NCBI GenBank assembly: GCA_020912385.1
Contig: CP087213.1
Location: 1,550,001 to 1,614,000, forward strand
Reading direction: 5' to 3'
Length of the DNA stretch: 64,000 bases
Source of the DNA: Neofusicoccum parvum
Taxonomy: Eukaryota; Ascomycota; Dothideomycetes; Botryosphaeriales; Botryosphaeriaceae
In this document: in pieces, positions 12,746 to 24,254 of the stretch
Position numbering within the stretch: the first letter of the stretch is position 1
Layout of the letters: each line of letters begins with the position of its first letter
Position numbers and translations under genes: made by a program
Notes under the pieces: generated by a model
The model's input: only the letters and a program-made list of their open reading frames with translations
The model's database searches: none
Told to the model about the DNA's origin: nothing

Positions 12746-13888
12746 TCAGCCCAAGATCTTCAGACCGCCCTTCGTCTTACTCTGTTTCTTCTGCACGCCA
12801 GCTCCCGTGTTGGCATGTCCGCCATGGCCATGACCTCCGTGCTTGCCTCCCTTGTTGTTCTTCTTGTTATCTTTAGGAACGACCGCTTTGATCTCGGTAG
12901 TGCTGCGCTTGACGAGGACGGGGTGGCTGCCGATATACTTGCCCTGCATCTCCTTGGCAGCTTGGAAATAGTCATCGCCATTGCTGAAGCTCACAAACCC
13001 GTACCCCTTGCTCTTCGTGGTCCGCTTGTCCCTAACAACGCGAGCCTTTTGTATGGATGTGAACCGAGAGAATGCCTTGTAGAGAGACTCATCGGTAACT
13101 TCACCAGCCAAGTTTCCGACAAACAGTCGGAAGTGAGCAGGGTCCCATTCCAGCAAGGAAGTATCGCTCCATGTCTGTCCCCCACCTTGCCTCACAACAG
13201 TCTTCTGCTTCCCGTCAGGGCCCGAGACTACGGCAGCGACACCCGTATCCGAGCTGACTGCGGACTGTAGCTCTTTGTTGCTTAGTGCTGCCTGTCCTCC
13301 TGCCTTTTCGCCGAGCGGTGTGTTGTTCGCGTTGGCAGGCATATCCGCACGCCCCTTCGCACCCTTAGCAGCAGTGTCATCTCGGTTGGCGTACGCGCTC
13401 TGCCACTGTGCTATCTGCGCCTCATATTCCGGATCATACGGACTGTTGCCGGCGCCATAACTGCCGCCCTGGTTTTGACCAGGAGCGGGGAAGGGGTTGC
13501 GGATCTGAGGAGGTGTAGCTTGCGAATATGGGTCGGCACTGGGCTGTTGGTAGTAGGACGGTTGCTGCTGATAAGCAGGCTGTTGGTACCCACCGCCGGC
13601 GTAGCTGGACTGAGCCGCTGGATAGGCGCTCGAGGGCTGGGGTCCAGCAGAGACGGTCGGGGGCTGCGACTGCCAGGCCTGAGTGTTGGAGGCTACGCTG
13701 CGCGGCTTGAAGCCGGTGAAGGCGCCGTAACCCCCGGCGCCTTGGGACTTGCCATTTGCGGCAGAGGTGTTAGAGAATTTGGAGAAGGCAGCAGGCTGCG
13801 CGGGCGGCGGCGGGCGCGCTGGGAGCGACGGATGAGGTTGAGGCGTGGAGGAGTTGGACTTGTAACCTGGAGGCGGCGGATTGGACAT
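12746..13888 (-). CDS. RBM42-like RNA-binding protein with a single C-terminal RRM
   Basis: Intronless, 380 residues. The first 250 residues are low-complexity (Pro/Gln/Tyr/Ser-rich, with YQQP-type repeats near 100-125). One RRM spans about 253-335: RNP2 is LFVGNL (255-260) and RNP1 is KGYGFVSF (294-301). The DPAHFRLFVGNLAGEV lead-in and YIGSHPVLVKRS ending are typical of the RBM42 RRM. The tail is Gly/His/Lys-rich and ends in KGGLKILG. In animals RBM42 is a nuclear/cytoplasmic mRNA-binding and splicing-associated factor; the role in fungi is inferred. The start at 13888 opens with the proline run MSNPPPPGY, as expected for this family. It is divergent from the 6PGDH gene, 1.1 kb away. Confidence 0.82.
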   Translation of the reverse strand: MSNPPPPGYKSNSSTPQPHPSLPARPPPPAQPAAFSKFSNTSAANGKSQGAGGYGAFTGFKPRSVASNTQAWQSQPPTVSAGPQPSSAYPAAQSSYAGGGYQQPAYQQQPSYYQQPSADPYSQATPPQIRNPFPAPGQNQGGSYGAGNSPYDPEYEAQIAQWQSAYANRDDTAAKGAKGRADMPANANNTPLGEKAGGQAALSNKELQSAVSSDTGVAAVVSGPDGKQKTVVRQGGGQTWSDTSLLEWDPAHFRLFVGNLAGEVTDESLYKAFSRFTSIQKARVVRDKRTTKSKGYGFVSFSNGDDYFQAAKEMQGKYIGSHPVLVKRSTTEIKAVVPKDNKKNNKGGKHGGHGHGGHANTGAGVQKKQSKTKGGLKILG

Positions 13889-14999
13889 GATGAACGGTTG
13901 CGCAAACGCTCTTAACGGAGTTAATGAGACTTACTGCTCGCGCTCCTCCGTCTCCGATGCCGGTTGCTGCTGGGTTGGAAGGACGCGATAGGGCGGAGCA
14001 GAGGCGCGGGCCGTGCTTTGATGCAGCAAGGTGCGAGATTCCGGGTGTCGCAGCTGTAGCCGTGTGCCTCAGGTGTGTCCCGAATGGATCGGCGCCACGA
14101 GCGAGTATTGCGACGGACGCGACGTTATGCAGCCCGCTTACAGGCGATCTGGGCGTGCTGACGAAGAGAAAAGAGCCTGGGTGACGGGAGACGGCGGAGT
14201 TTAGGGCGCGGACGGACGAGCAGCGAGGATTAGCAGTGGCTGCGTGGGGCTTGGCACGCGCCTCTCGGCCCGTCTGTGGCCAGGTGTGACGCTCAGCGCG
14301 CACGCGTTCTCGGTGATCGCAGTGCGACGGGGCGCCCAGCGGATTGCGGCGGAAAAATGGCCTACGGAGATGGGTCTCCGAGGACGGGCGTGCAGGGTGG
14401 GCGCCGGAAAATAATGCGCAGCAGTGCTGAAGGCTCTCCAATCCCGGCGGCGCCTCGCGCGTCGCTTCTGTCATAGCCGCAAAAATATGTCGAAGCCCCG
14501 CCGCCGGCCAGCCCACCCCACCATCACCGCGCCCGCCGCGGCGTCTCAACCGCCGTCTTCGCATATTGCCCGTGCCGGTATTGTTGAATGACTAAGTCAG
14601 AGCTCCCCGCCCGCCGGACACTTCTCCTGCACGCATTGCGAGAGCCTGCGGCGCGCCGCGAGCGCAATTGATTGATGCGCCCTCTGCGGTGCAGCGCGGG
14701 CTGCAGAATGAAACGCCCAATGCTGTCCGCTTTAAGTGGCAGTGCTCCGCCAGGGCGGCTCTCCATGCGGCTTTGAGTCTGTATGGCTCGAAGCGCAGGC
14801 CTTGGACGTTCTCGACGAAAAATACCTCCTTCCCAAATCTTGTGACGCAACGTGGGGCTGGCGCCGCCGCCTTATAAAGCATCCTGTCACCTCCGGCATA
14901 TCGGCGCTCCTCACATCCCACCTCGCTCCCCAACCCTCTCACCCCTCTCCCACCCTAATCGCCTTACTCCCAGACCCTTAAACCACTCCCACAAGCATC
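13889..14999. other. Divergent intergenic region between the RBM42-like gene and 6PGDH
   Basis: 1.1 kb with the promoters of both genes and no recognised coding sequence. The 6PGDH side shows a TATA-like element and a long pyrimidine-rich strand before the ATG (listed separately). Confidence 0.6.
14873..14999 (+). promoter_or_regulatory. 6PGDH core promoter: TATA-like box and CT-rich leader
   Basis: TATAAA at 14873-14878 is followed from about 14886 to the ATG at 15000 by an almost purine-free C/T-rich strand ending in CACAAGCATC. TATA plus a CT-rich leader is a known architecture of strongly expressed genes in filamentous fungi, consistent with a housekeeping dehydrogenase. Confidence 0.55.
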
Positions 15000-17077
15000 A
15001 TGTCTGCCGAAACCGCTGTGTAAGTGCCCTCCCTCGCTTGTTCCTGCTACCCCGCCGCCGGTGCTGCCGCGCCTGCTGAGCCCTCAGCTCGCTGCCGGAG
15101 CGCTCGGCTTCTGCTCAAACGCCGACCTCGTGGCTGCTCCTGTCTGTTCCCATTGACGAACCGATGATCTGACTATAGCGCGCGTCTCTCCCACATCGAT
15201 GTGGGAGGACCTGCGCGCCCTGTTGCTAGTGGAGACTGGGGTCTCATCGGTCTGGTAAGCGCTGCTTCGCTCGTCTTGTAGGTATTCTCGCTGACATTTG
15301 AATAGGCCGTCAGTAAGTAGAAACGAAATCGCCGCCAACGACACATTCCTGACAACGCTGCAGTGGGCCAGAACCTGATCCTGAACGCCGCCGACCACGG
15401 CTTCACCGTCGTCGCCTACAACCGTACCGTTTCCAAGGTCGACCACTTCCTTGAGAACGAGGCGAAGGGCAAGCCCATTGTTGGTAAGTTGTTCTGCCTG
15501 GGAACTGCGCGAATTTGCGGAACTGACTGGGAACAGGCGCCCACTCCATGAAGGAGTTCGTCTCCAAGCTTAAGAAGCCCCGCAGGATGATGATGCTCGT
15601 CATGGCCGGCAAGCCCGTCGATGGTATGCGACTAGAAGAACTGGGGCCGCGATTGAAGTTACTAATGGCTGGCAGACTTCATTGAGCAGATTCTCGAGGC
15701 TGGTGCCGAGGGTAAGCCGATCCCGCAGCGAGAACGCCAAGCGCGCATACTGATGACAGTGACACAGAGGGTGATATCATTATTGACGGTGGTAACTCCC
15801 ACTACCCCGACTCCAACCGCCGCACCAAGTACCTGGCCTCCAAGGGTATCCGCTTTGTTGGCTGCGGTGTCTCCGGTGGTGAGGAGGGTGCCAGATATGG
15901 CCCCTCTATCATGCCCGGTGGTAACGAGGAGGCCTGGCCCTACATCAAGGACGTCCTCCAGAGCATCTCTGCCAAGAGCGACGACGAGCCCTGCTGCCAG
16001 TGGGTCGGTGACGAGGGTGCTGGTCACTACGTCAAGATGGTAAGCTTTTCAGAGCATAATTGTAAGGTTCCAACCTTCTCACGCTGTGTAGGTTCACAAC
16101 GGTATCGAGTACGGCGACATGCAGCTCATCACCGAGGCCTACGACATCATGAAGCGTGGTCTCGGCCTGAGCAACAAGGAGATGGGTGACGTCTTCGCGA
16201 AGTGGAACAAGGGTGTCCTCGACTCTTTCCTGATCGAGATTACCCGCGACATCCTGTACTTCAACGATGACGATGGAACCCCCCTCGTCGAGAAGATCCT
16301 CGACTCCGCTGGCCAGAAGGGTACCGGCAAGTGGACTGCTATCAACGCTCTTGACCTCGGCATGCCCGTCACCCTCATCGGCGAGGCTGTCTTCTCCCGC
16401 TGCCTTTCTTCCCTCAAGTCTGAGCGTATCCGCGCTTCCAGCATCCTCAGCGGCCCCGAGCCCAAGTTCGAGGGTGACAAGCAGGCCTTCATCGACGACC
16501 TCGAGCAGGCCCTCTACGCCTCCAAGATCATCTCCTACGCTCAGGGCTTCATGCTGATGCAGAACGTAAGTCGTGTCTATGACAAAAATCAGCATCGTGA
16601 TCTGGGTGGAGAAATGGCTGACGGTCAATGCAATAGGCTGCCAAAGAGTACGGCTGGAAGCTTCAGAAGCCCGAGATCGCCCTCATGTGGCGTGGTGGCT
16701 GCATCATCCGCTCCGTCTTCCTCAAGGACATCACCAAGGCGTACCGCGAGAACCCCGACCTCGAGAACCTGCTCTTCGACGACTTCTTCAACAAGGCTAT
16801 CCACAAGGCCCAGCCCGGCTGGAGGAACGTCATCAGCAAGGGTGCCCTCTGGGGCATTCCCACTCCTGCCTTCAGCACTGCTCTTGGCTTCTTCGACGGC
16901 TACCGCACCAAGGACCTGCCGGCGAACCTGCTCCAGGCCCAGCGCGACTACTTCGGCGCGCACACCTTCAGGATCAAGCCCGAGTTCGCGAGCGACAAGT
17001 ACCCCGAGAACCAGAACATCCACATCAACTGGACCGGCCGTGGCGGCAACGTCTCTGCCTCGACGTACAACGCGTAG
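15000..17077 (+). CDS. gndA: 6-phosphogluconate dehydrogenase, decarboxylating
   Basis: Cytosolic enzyme of the oxidative pentose phosphate pathway: 6-phosphogluconate plus NADP+ gives ribulose-5-phosphate, CO2 and NADPH. Nine exons: 15000-15019, 15179-15254, 15306-15312, 15364-15483, 15537-15623, 15676-15711, 15768-16039, 16092-16565, 16637-17077; 510 residues. The nucleotide-binding fold is split by introns: [30 protein letters not shown]. The signature [16 protein letters not shown], the substrate loop [19 protein letters not shown] and catalytic-region [13 protein letters not shown] are intact, as is the C-terminal [11 protein letters not shown]. Exon 3 is a 7-nt microexon (GCCGTCA); without it the glycine loop would lose AV and shift frame. 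Intron 1 (159 bp) follows only 20 coding bases. The first 90 codons are split by four introns. Confidence 0.97.
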
Positions 17078-17541
17078 ATGCACCGCGCGAAGAGAGAGGG
17101 GGAAAATTGAGGGGCATGAATATAGACAGGTGCATGGCGCGTGTCCGCTTTGGATGAAAGGATATCATGGTTACGCTATATGGCCAATTGAACATACGAT
17201 TTGCAATGAGCGTGAATGTGCCGTCGATGCATGTGATGGCGATGAGAGCTGGTGTGCGGCGCCAAGGAGATATTGCCGGAGTTAGGCGTCGTGTGCTGTC
17301 ATATTCGGGCGGGCGACGATGCCAGGAAGCGCGCCGCTGACTCGCCTCACCCCGACAAGTGACTTCGTGGGAGCCTCAAGCTCAACGCGCCCTCATCCAC
17401 CCTCGTCCCGCGCCTGACCGCCCCGCGCGCCGATTCCCTTTCTCGTCGCTCCTTTTGTTCTTTTAATGCGTTTGCATGCCGCCTCAGCCACGGCACTGAG
17501 GGAGCACGCAGCTTAAGAGGAGGCACACCACTTCGCGCGCA
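17078..17541. other. Intergenic region between 6PGDH and the LSM12-like gene
   Basis: 464 bp containing the 6PGDH 3' flank and the LSM12-like promoter. No distinct motif was recognised. Confidence 0.6.
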
Positions 17542-18485
17542 ATGGCAGACGGCAAGCGCCTCTCTTCTGCCGGAAAGGTCGCAACGCCTAAGCTCGGAGA
17601 CCAGTCTATCCTCAATGACTCGCACCTGTTCAAGATCATAGGCAAGCGGTAAGTTGAGCGCCCGCCCAGCGCCCTCCAGCGCCCTCTGGCACCGCAAAGC
17701 CGCCCAGCCGGCTGCTTCCCCTCGCCCTGCCCCGTCGCGCCCTGCGGCACCGTGGCTCACACAGGCGTCCCGCAGAGTCAAGATCACGACGACCGTAGCC
17801 AACCATGTGCTCGAGGGCACCGTCTTCGCCGCCGACCCCGTTCTGAACGCCCTCGCCATCAACACCACCCCGGCCCCGCCGAACCCGTCGACGAGCCTCG
17901 CCAGCCAGCCCGGCAACTTCCACGTCGTGTCGATCCCGCACATCCAGGAGTTCAAGATTCTCGGTGGAGAGGATGGCGCAACGCCGGACGGCTTCGAGAG
18001 CGCCGTGCCCGGCATCGCCGCCCTGGACCTGGGCGCGCTGAAGGCGCGCGAGAACGCCGCGGTGCGCAAGCTGATCGAGAAGGAGGAGACGAGGGGCCGA
18101 GGTGTGCCCAAGGAGGCACAGGAGATCTTCGATGCCATCAACAGGACGTGCGTGTTGCCCTCCCCGCCCTTCCCTAATCGTATCACCTTCTTCCTCCCCT
18201 TCGTCTAGTCATGCACGAGCCCCGCACGCATGCTATGACTACTGTGAGTCTAACAGGCACAGGCTGCCCACGCGCTGGCACGAGCAGACGATCATCGTTA
18301 ACGAGGCCGTCATGCTGGGCCCTCCCTACACCGTCAACGACCTCAAGGCCCCCGAGGGCAAGGAGCGGAACGTCGAGCTAGTCAAGAAGATCATGGAGGG
18401 CCACGCTGCGAGGAAGAGGAACGCACAGCAGGGAGCAAACAAGCCCGGCGTCGCTACGCCCATCCCGCCGCGCAAGGGCGGCTAA
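17542..18485 (+). CDS. LSM12-like protein (Lsm plus anticodon-binding-like domain)
   Basis: Exons 17542-17648, 17776-18147 and 18263-18485; 233 residues. The N-terminal half is an Lsm-type fold (IIGKRVKITTTVANHVLEGTVFAADPVLNALAINT). The C-terminal half is the LSM12 anticodon-binding-like domain: AQEIFDAINRT joins across the second intron to LPTRWHEQTIIVNEAVMLGPPYTVNDL. In yeast, Lsm12 associates with Pbp1 and ribosomes; its biochemical role remains loosely defined. The two introns are longer than usual here (127 and 115 bp). The acceptor at 18262 was chosen because it alone gives the conserved T-LP-W-I-V block in frame. It converges on the peroxiredoxin gene. Confidence 0.85.
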
Positions 18486-18897
18486 TTGACGATTGCCTCG
18501 ATCAATGGACATGGATAGGCGGAGCTGTTGCGGAACATGGTGGGAACAACCATACAACGAGAAACAATCATAACAAAGCAGAGGGAGTTCTGCGGGGGCG
18601 GGGTGCAAGTGACTGGAAAGTGGTTGACGGGTTGGATGGGGACCACACAGCAAGCATCAGGATAAGCCTTGTAAGCAATCCCATTCAGAGCAGAGAAAAG
18701 GAAAGCGACCGACATAGGTCCTGCGGACCTGAATTAAATCATGTTCAAACCGAGCTTGCCTCAGACAAAGGCATTCACGAGTGACAAGGTTTTTCATCGC
18801 CTCAAGACTGGCCTTGCGTCCAAGTCTAGATATTGTACATTTCTAACTTTTTGTTTTCCCGCGGCTTCCCGTCTGCCTAACCATTGGCGTTTTGCAT
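18486..18897. other. Convergent intergenic region between the LSM12-like and peroxiredoxin genes
   Basis: 412 bp holding two 3' flanks. No gene or distinct motif was seen. Confidence 0.6.
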
Positions 18898-19842
18898 TTA
18901 TTTGCCAACGTTGGTGTAGCGCAGGTACGGCTTGAGCTCCTTGACGTCGCCGAACTTCTTCTTAGCGTCGGCGGTGCTAACGCTCGGGGGCACGATAACG
19001 TCCTCGCCCGCGTTCCAGTCGATGGGGGTGACGACGCCCTTCTTGTCGCCGAGCTGCAGCGAGTCAATGACACGCAGCACCTCGGCGCTGTTGCGGCCAG
19101 TCGAGGCCGGGTAGATCATCATCAGGCGGATCTTCTTGGTCGGGTCGATGATGAAGACAGAGCGGATGGTGAAGGGCAGGCCCTTGGTGGCGATGTCGCG
19201 CATGTCGTCCTCGGTCACCATGTCGTAGAGGAAGGCGACCTTGCGGTCCGCGTCGGCGATGATGGGGAAAGAGAGGTTGGTCTGGCTGAGCTCGTTGATG
19301 TCGGCAACCCACTTGTCGTGTGAGGTCAGGTCGTTGGCGCTCTGCAATGCCATCATTTGTCAGTACTCGAGGTGGGTGGACTTCATGGTGCTTGACATGG
19401 TGGTAGACACTTACGAGGCCAATCATCTTGACGCCGCGCTTCTCGAACTCGTCCTTCAACCGCGCGAACGCGCCCAGCTCGGTCGTGCACACGGGCGTGA
19501 AGTCTGCCGGATGCGAGAACAGAATCGCCCAGCTGTCGCCGATCCACTGGTGGAAGTCGAGCTCGCCCTGCGTTGTCTGAGCCTTGAAGTTGGGGGCTGC
19601 AGGTTGACAGAGGACCGCGTCAGCTATTCCCTTCCCCTCAATTGTATGCGCACTTGGTATGTCGTACCGGTCGCGCCCAAGCGCAGGCGCGGCTGCTCCG
19701 CGGGCGTCTGCAAGAAGCGGCGGAGCAGAGGCGTGGCGGGGCGCTGGATGCTCGCGAAGCGCAGCGCCGGGCGCGCGGCGCCGGGCGCGCGCAGCGAGGC
19801 GTTGAAGGCGCGGGGAGCGGCGCGGCTCAGGTAGGAGGCCAT
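18898..19842 (-). CDS. PRX1: Mitochondrial 1-Cys peroxiredoxin (Prx6/PRX1 type)
   Basis: Reduces hydrogen peroxide and organic peroxides, probably in mitochondria. Exons 19842-19668, 19596-19415 and 19341-18898; 266 residues. Residues 1-50 are rich in Arg, Ala and Ser and lack acidic residues until E49, as in a mitochondrial presequence. The core begins [24 protein letters not shown]. Peroxidatic C95 sits in [13 protein letters not shown]. The long C-terminal domain has the Prx6-type blocks [22 protein letters not shown] and [14 protein letters not shown], with [12 protein letters not shown] near the end. No resolving cysteine motif is seen, which fits the 1-Cys class. It overlaps nothing and converges on the LSM12-like gene. 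Confidence 0.95.
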
Positions 19843-21577
19843 TGCTGCAAAAAGGAGAGGATTTGGTCTCTTGTTTCGGGATAAGAATACGGTGTCGAGT
19901 TGGTGGAAGCTGCTACCCGCTCGGGCAGATAGCAGAATGCAGATAGTGCTTGATTCACCGCCCGCCGCCCGCCTATGGCGTCAGTTTTCCGCAACGAGCC
20001 CCCCCCACGCCATGGTCGGCTTGGTCTCGGGAATTGTATTTCCGATGTCGGAAGAGCACCCCGACGGGCGTCCGGCGGACGCAGGTACAGCTGCTGGGTT
20101 CAGGCTAAAAGGCATGGTGCAGTTCTTGGTGGTGTTCTGGTCCCTCCTGCTGCAGCATGCAGAGTAGCTTAGCGCCAGAAAAGCTTCACGACTATTGGGA
20201 GCTCGACAGCTTCCAGGGAAAAGCATAGGCATTTCCTTCCGCTTTATTTTGAAGACACTGCCACTACGCAGCGGGTTGGAAGCAAATGAAGTTGTGCGAT
20301 GCTATCTTGCCGTCCTCATTTATGCTATCAGCACATACGACCTTCCAGGGGAGTAAATCTTCGCTGAACATTGCTGCTTTGTCGAATTATTACCTGACGG
20401 AACTCTTCTCGGAAATCTTTTACAGGAGCATAAGGAATTGTGTGAGTGGACAGTTCTTGGACATATTAGGCCAGGTTTCTTTCTTATTCCGTTCTAGGTA
20501 TAGCTCTCAAAAATGATCTTAAACACGGAGCATTTCATATACCATTATTGTATCATTCCGCTCCGACAATGGGAATGCCATTGTTGCATAAACATTTTAC
20601 TCCTCGTCGAAGAATCAAACATCCAAGAAGGAGGAACATCATGCAGTATGTACATACACTAAACTAATACATCTCTCGGGATCACTCAGTATAGATACCA
20701 CCAATACCCGTCATCTTCAACTTTTGTTGGCTCCTCGGGTCTCTATGTATACACAAACCTACCACTGACAACGAATCAGCTGGCTTCCATCAAGGGATTC
20801 ATCGCACTGCATCTCGACAAGAGCCAGAGCGAAATCTTGTTCGTGTGGGACTAGGAAGGCGCGAAGCCATCTTGGGTGCGTCTTACGTACAACCGAGATA
20901 GATGCGAAGTTGCCGGCCTCATGCAGTTCGTCAGCCCAAACAAGAGACCCTACACATATATTTTCAGAGGTGTTCGAGAATAACTGTTATTAGTTCTCTG
21001 GGCTTCGATTATATACGTAATGTGCTCCTTCTAACTGGCTCGGCGTTCTCTTCTGCATTGTGAGGCACTAAAAGGAGCACGATGCCCTATAAATCAATGA
21101 TATTTTCTTGGAAACACCAACATTTAATACCACATGAAGCATGTTGAAATGTGGTAGGAGCAGCAGTGCTCTCGAGCTCAAGCTGTATCGTTTCTAGAAA
21201 TGTGATGGTTGATCAAAGAGTCGGTAAGTCACCGATGTTGTGATCAAGATGCGTAAGAGGTAGTCGGTTTGCCAACACGCAATGAACAAAGCGCAACATG
21301 AACAACGATGAATGCCTGGTATCAAACGCTTTTTTCAGTAATGTTTCCTGATTTTCGAGGCCTTCGATGGACCTCCGTCGGCGGCCAAATATTCCAATAA
21401 TCTTGGGCAATGGTTCTGGACGATAGCGATCTTTAATCCCAGTCTCCCCATAAAAACTCCAGTGCACCAGCCTTACCCAGTGTGTGATGCGTGTTCAGAC
21501 AAAGAAAATCTTGAGAATTAACCCCTCCCCAAACGCCAGTCGCGCTCACGAACCGACCGCTGCGTCTCTTCTCTCTT
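19843..21577. other. 1.7-kb gene-free region between the PRX1 start and RPB5 3' end
   Basis: Holds the PRX1 promoter and RPB5 3' flank. The part beyond 20280 is visibly AT-richer than the surroundings and has only short open frames. Two small perfect inverted repeats occur: ACAATGG/CCATTGT near 20565-20585 and TACCACAT/ATGTGGTA near 21128-21155. No tRNA or coding match was recognised. Confidence 0.6.
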
Positions 21578-22391
21578 TTAGATGACCCATCTGTAACTCG
21601 CGTACCTGCCCGCCGTCTCCGACTTCCTGATGATCTTGACAACCTGACCCCTCCTCAGACCCAGGTATCTCGCGACGGGATCTCCCTGTTGGATACGCGG
21701 CAGCTGACTCTCCTTCAAGCGGTAGCGCTGGAGCAGGGCGGCCTTCTCCTCGGCGCTGAGCAGGACGTGGGTGGGGACGAGTTCGTGCTGAGTGATATTG
21801 ACGAGGAGGTCCTGCTCCATGAAGATCTCCATGATGAGCGGGTGCAGCGACGGGATGATCTTCTGGGCGGCGCCAGTAACGGGGACGGCGGTGATGAAGA
21901 TGCCGGAGCTGAAGTGGTTCTCGTTGAGGGTGTGACCGAAGGTGCGCAGCTGCTTCACGCCGATGTTCTGGTCGCCGTTGAACTCCACGTAGATGTTGCC
22001 GATGGTGTCGTTGGGCTTGCGCGGGTTGTAGTGCTTGCTCTTCATGTCGTTGCTAGGGCTGGCGGAAAAGGCGAGCTTCTTGCGGCTGCGGGTCAGGTTA
22101 ACTGGCTGCCTTCTTGCTGAGGATGGCGGGTGCAGCGCGGGCTCACGTACTCGACATAGCCGGTGCCGTCACCGTACTGGTTGCGGAACTCCTCCAGCGT
22201 GAGCTTGAACTCGGATTCAGGCATGATGTAGCCCTGCGAGGAGGCATGTCAGTCAAAGACGCGCGAGACAGCCTGGAGAGCCCGGGAGCAGGCGTCCGTA
22301 CCCTGTCGGAGACCATCTCGTGGGCGGTGCGCCATGCGCGCCACAGACGGGAAGCCTCGCGCTCGGCCTCAGTGTTCCTGCCGTCATCCAT
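21578..22391 (-). CDS. RPB5: RNA polymerases I, II and III shared subunit RPABC1
   Basis: Shared jaw subunit of all three nuclear RNA polymerases. Exons 22391-22302, 22233-22151 and 22085-21578; 226 residues, close to the usual 210-220. The N-terminal jaw domain reads [34 protein letters not shown]. The second splice uses the GTACGT donor after GTC-GA, which yields [17 protein letters not shown] as in the family. A competing GTGAGC donor 4 nt downstream would break frame. The C-terminal assembly domain is intact: [58 protein letters not shown]. The start is divergent from PPM1, with 191 bp between the two ATGs. Confidence 0.97.
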
Positions 22392-22582
22392 GGTTCGTGA
22401 CAGGCGCGGTGCGGCGTCGGCGGAAGGTGGTTGTAGGGTGTCGCGGCGGTGGTGATGCGCGCCAGAAGGTTTGGAAGAGAAATCGAAAGCAGAGACCCCC
22501 GGCTCGCCGCTCACCGCCTTTGGATCTGCCGCCGCCATACCCTCCCCGCGCCGCGCTCCAACGCCAACGTCAACACCAAATC
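22392..22582. promoter_or_regulatory. Divergent promoter shared by RPB5 and PPM1
   Basis: Only 191 bp separate the two start codons, so both promoters and 5' leaders must lie here. No TATA box is evident. Confidence 0.6.
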
Positions 22583-23792
22583 ATGTCTGCTCCGCAAATT
22601 CCCAATCTACTCGACTCACTGCGGCCTGGGCGCGGTGGCCTGCGTGGGCGCGGAAGAGGCGGTCGCCATGCTCCAGGAGAGCGCGGAGAGAGTCAAAGTG
22701 CCTCTCAGGACAGAATTGTCCAGCAGACAGACGGTGATGCTCTGGGGTCTCGCGTGAGCGCAGTGGAGGTGGGATATCTCAGTGACCCGTTCATTAAGGC
22801 CTTCGTAACAGAGCAAGTGCAAAGACGTCAGCCCATCATCAACAGAGGTAGACCGGAGTTTCCTAGGCTTTTTACGGCTTGTTTTATCTAATGCGCTTAT
22901 AGGCACTTACGTCCGCACTACTGCGATTGATCGGCTCGTGGAGCGTTTCCTCGCAACCAGCCCGGAGCAGCCAAAGCAAATCGTCTCGCTGGGAGCCGGA
23001 AGCGACACGCGCTTTTTCCGAATCCTCTCAACACGCTCATCCGCTCCTCTCGTATACCACGAGATCGACTTCCCCGCCAATACGAGGCAGAAGATTTCAG
23101 CTATCAAGCGCACACCCACCCTGCTGTCCGTCATAACATCACATCTTGCAAACCCTGCCGAAGTTACTATCTCTGATGACTTTACCTCACTCCACTCGCC
23201 CGTCTATAACGTCCACCCTCTCGATCTTCGCTCCCTCGCATCCAAGCCACCTGAGGCTGAATCATCGGCATCCCTCCCAGAGCTGCCGAACCTATCCCCT
23301 ACGACGCCTACGCTCATTCTCTCAGAGTGCTGCCTCATCTACCTTCCCCCGGATGATGCGGACAGCATCGTTGCCAACTTGACTGCGAAGCTCATTCCAG
23401 CCCCGACTCCGCTTTCGATCATTCTCTACGAGCCAATCAAGCCCAATGACTCGTTTGGGAAGGTCATGATCTCAAATCTAGCGAGGCGTGGGATTGTGCT
23501 GCAGACATTGAAGAAATATTCCTCGTTGTACCGCCAGTGTGAGCGACTGAAACGTTCCGGGTTTGCCTCTGGTCAAGCTGCCGCCGAAGTTGATTTCATT
23601 TGGAAAAACTGGATCACCGACGCGGATATGGCGGAAATCGACAAGAAGGTTGAGGAGCACTTGGATGAAGTAGAAGAGTGGGAGCTTCTAGCGGGGCATT
23701 ATTGCGTGGCCTGGGGCTGGAGAGACGGCGAGAGTAGTTTGTTCAGTACGGCGTGGGAAGACAGCAGGGCTCAAGATGCAGAACCTGAGTAG
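22583..23792 (+). CDS. PPM1: Leucine carboxyl methyltransferase 1 (PP2A methyltransferase)
   Basis: Methylates the C-terminal leucine of the PP2A catalytic subunit with S-adenosylmethionine, promoting holoenzyme assembly. Exons 22583-22847 and 22903-23792; 384 residues with one 55-bp intron. A Gly/Arg-rich stretch (about residues 14-33) precedes the core. Conserved blocks are [12 protein letters not shown] (about 59-70), [14 protein letters not shown] across the splice, and SAM-binding motif [14 protein letters not shown] (about 115-128). Further on are VYHEIDFP, the [12 protein letters not shown] block, and [14 protein letters not shown]. The family's C-terminal segment ending HYCVAWGW is present. 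Confidence 0.95.
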
Positions 23793-24254
23793 TCGGGCCG
23801 AGATGGTTGATGGAATGCGGAGGTTCAGGTGTGGACTTGAGTATCCTCTGCAGTCGAAGCCGGCTGCGGTAATGCACTCCAGTAGTAAACTCTTACCGAT
23901 CACCTAAGATTGGCATGTCCTAGAATCCTGAGAAACTCATTGGGTGTAGGTGTGTTGTATCTTCGACAAAACTCCCCAGGTGGCGCTTGGGCTGATCATT
24001 CAACTGAACTGAAAGGCGTTTTGGTTGCACATTATTTGCTACGCCACCGCCATCCCCAGCTGTACGGCGTTTCCTCCCAGCACAATGGTATCGGCACAGC
24101 AACCAACCAAGAGCCGGCAAAGCTGTGATGCGAGTTCACCCCTGTCCGTTTATGCGGCGTGACGGGCCAGGGTGTTGAGTGGAGACGCCGAAAAGCTATC
24201 GGCGTCTATTCAGGCAGCCTTCAAAGTCAGTGAGACCTCATCCCTTTCATTCCA
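23793..24254. other. Intergenic region between PPM1 and the HET gene
   Basis: 462 bp with the PPM1 3' flank and HET promoter. A perfect 8-bp inverted repeat, AGACGCCG (24183-24190) and CGGCGTCT (24200-24207), lies about 48 bp before the HET ATG. Confidence 0.6.

Noticed and set aside
13889..13935. Possible 5' UTR intron donor (GTAAGT) upstream of the RBM42-like start
   Set aside because: No acceptor at a reasonable distance before the ATG, and the intronless start MSNPPPPGY suits the family.
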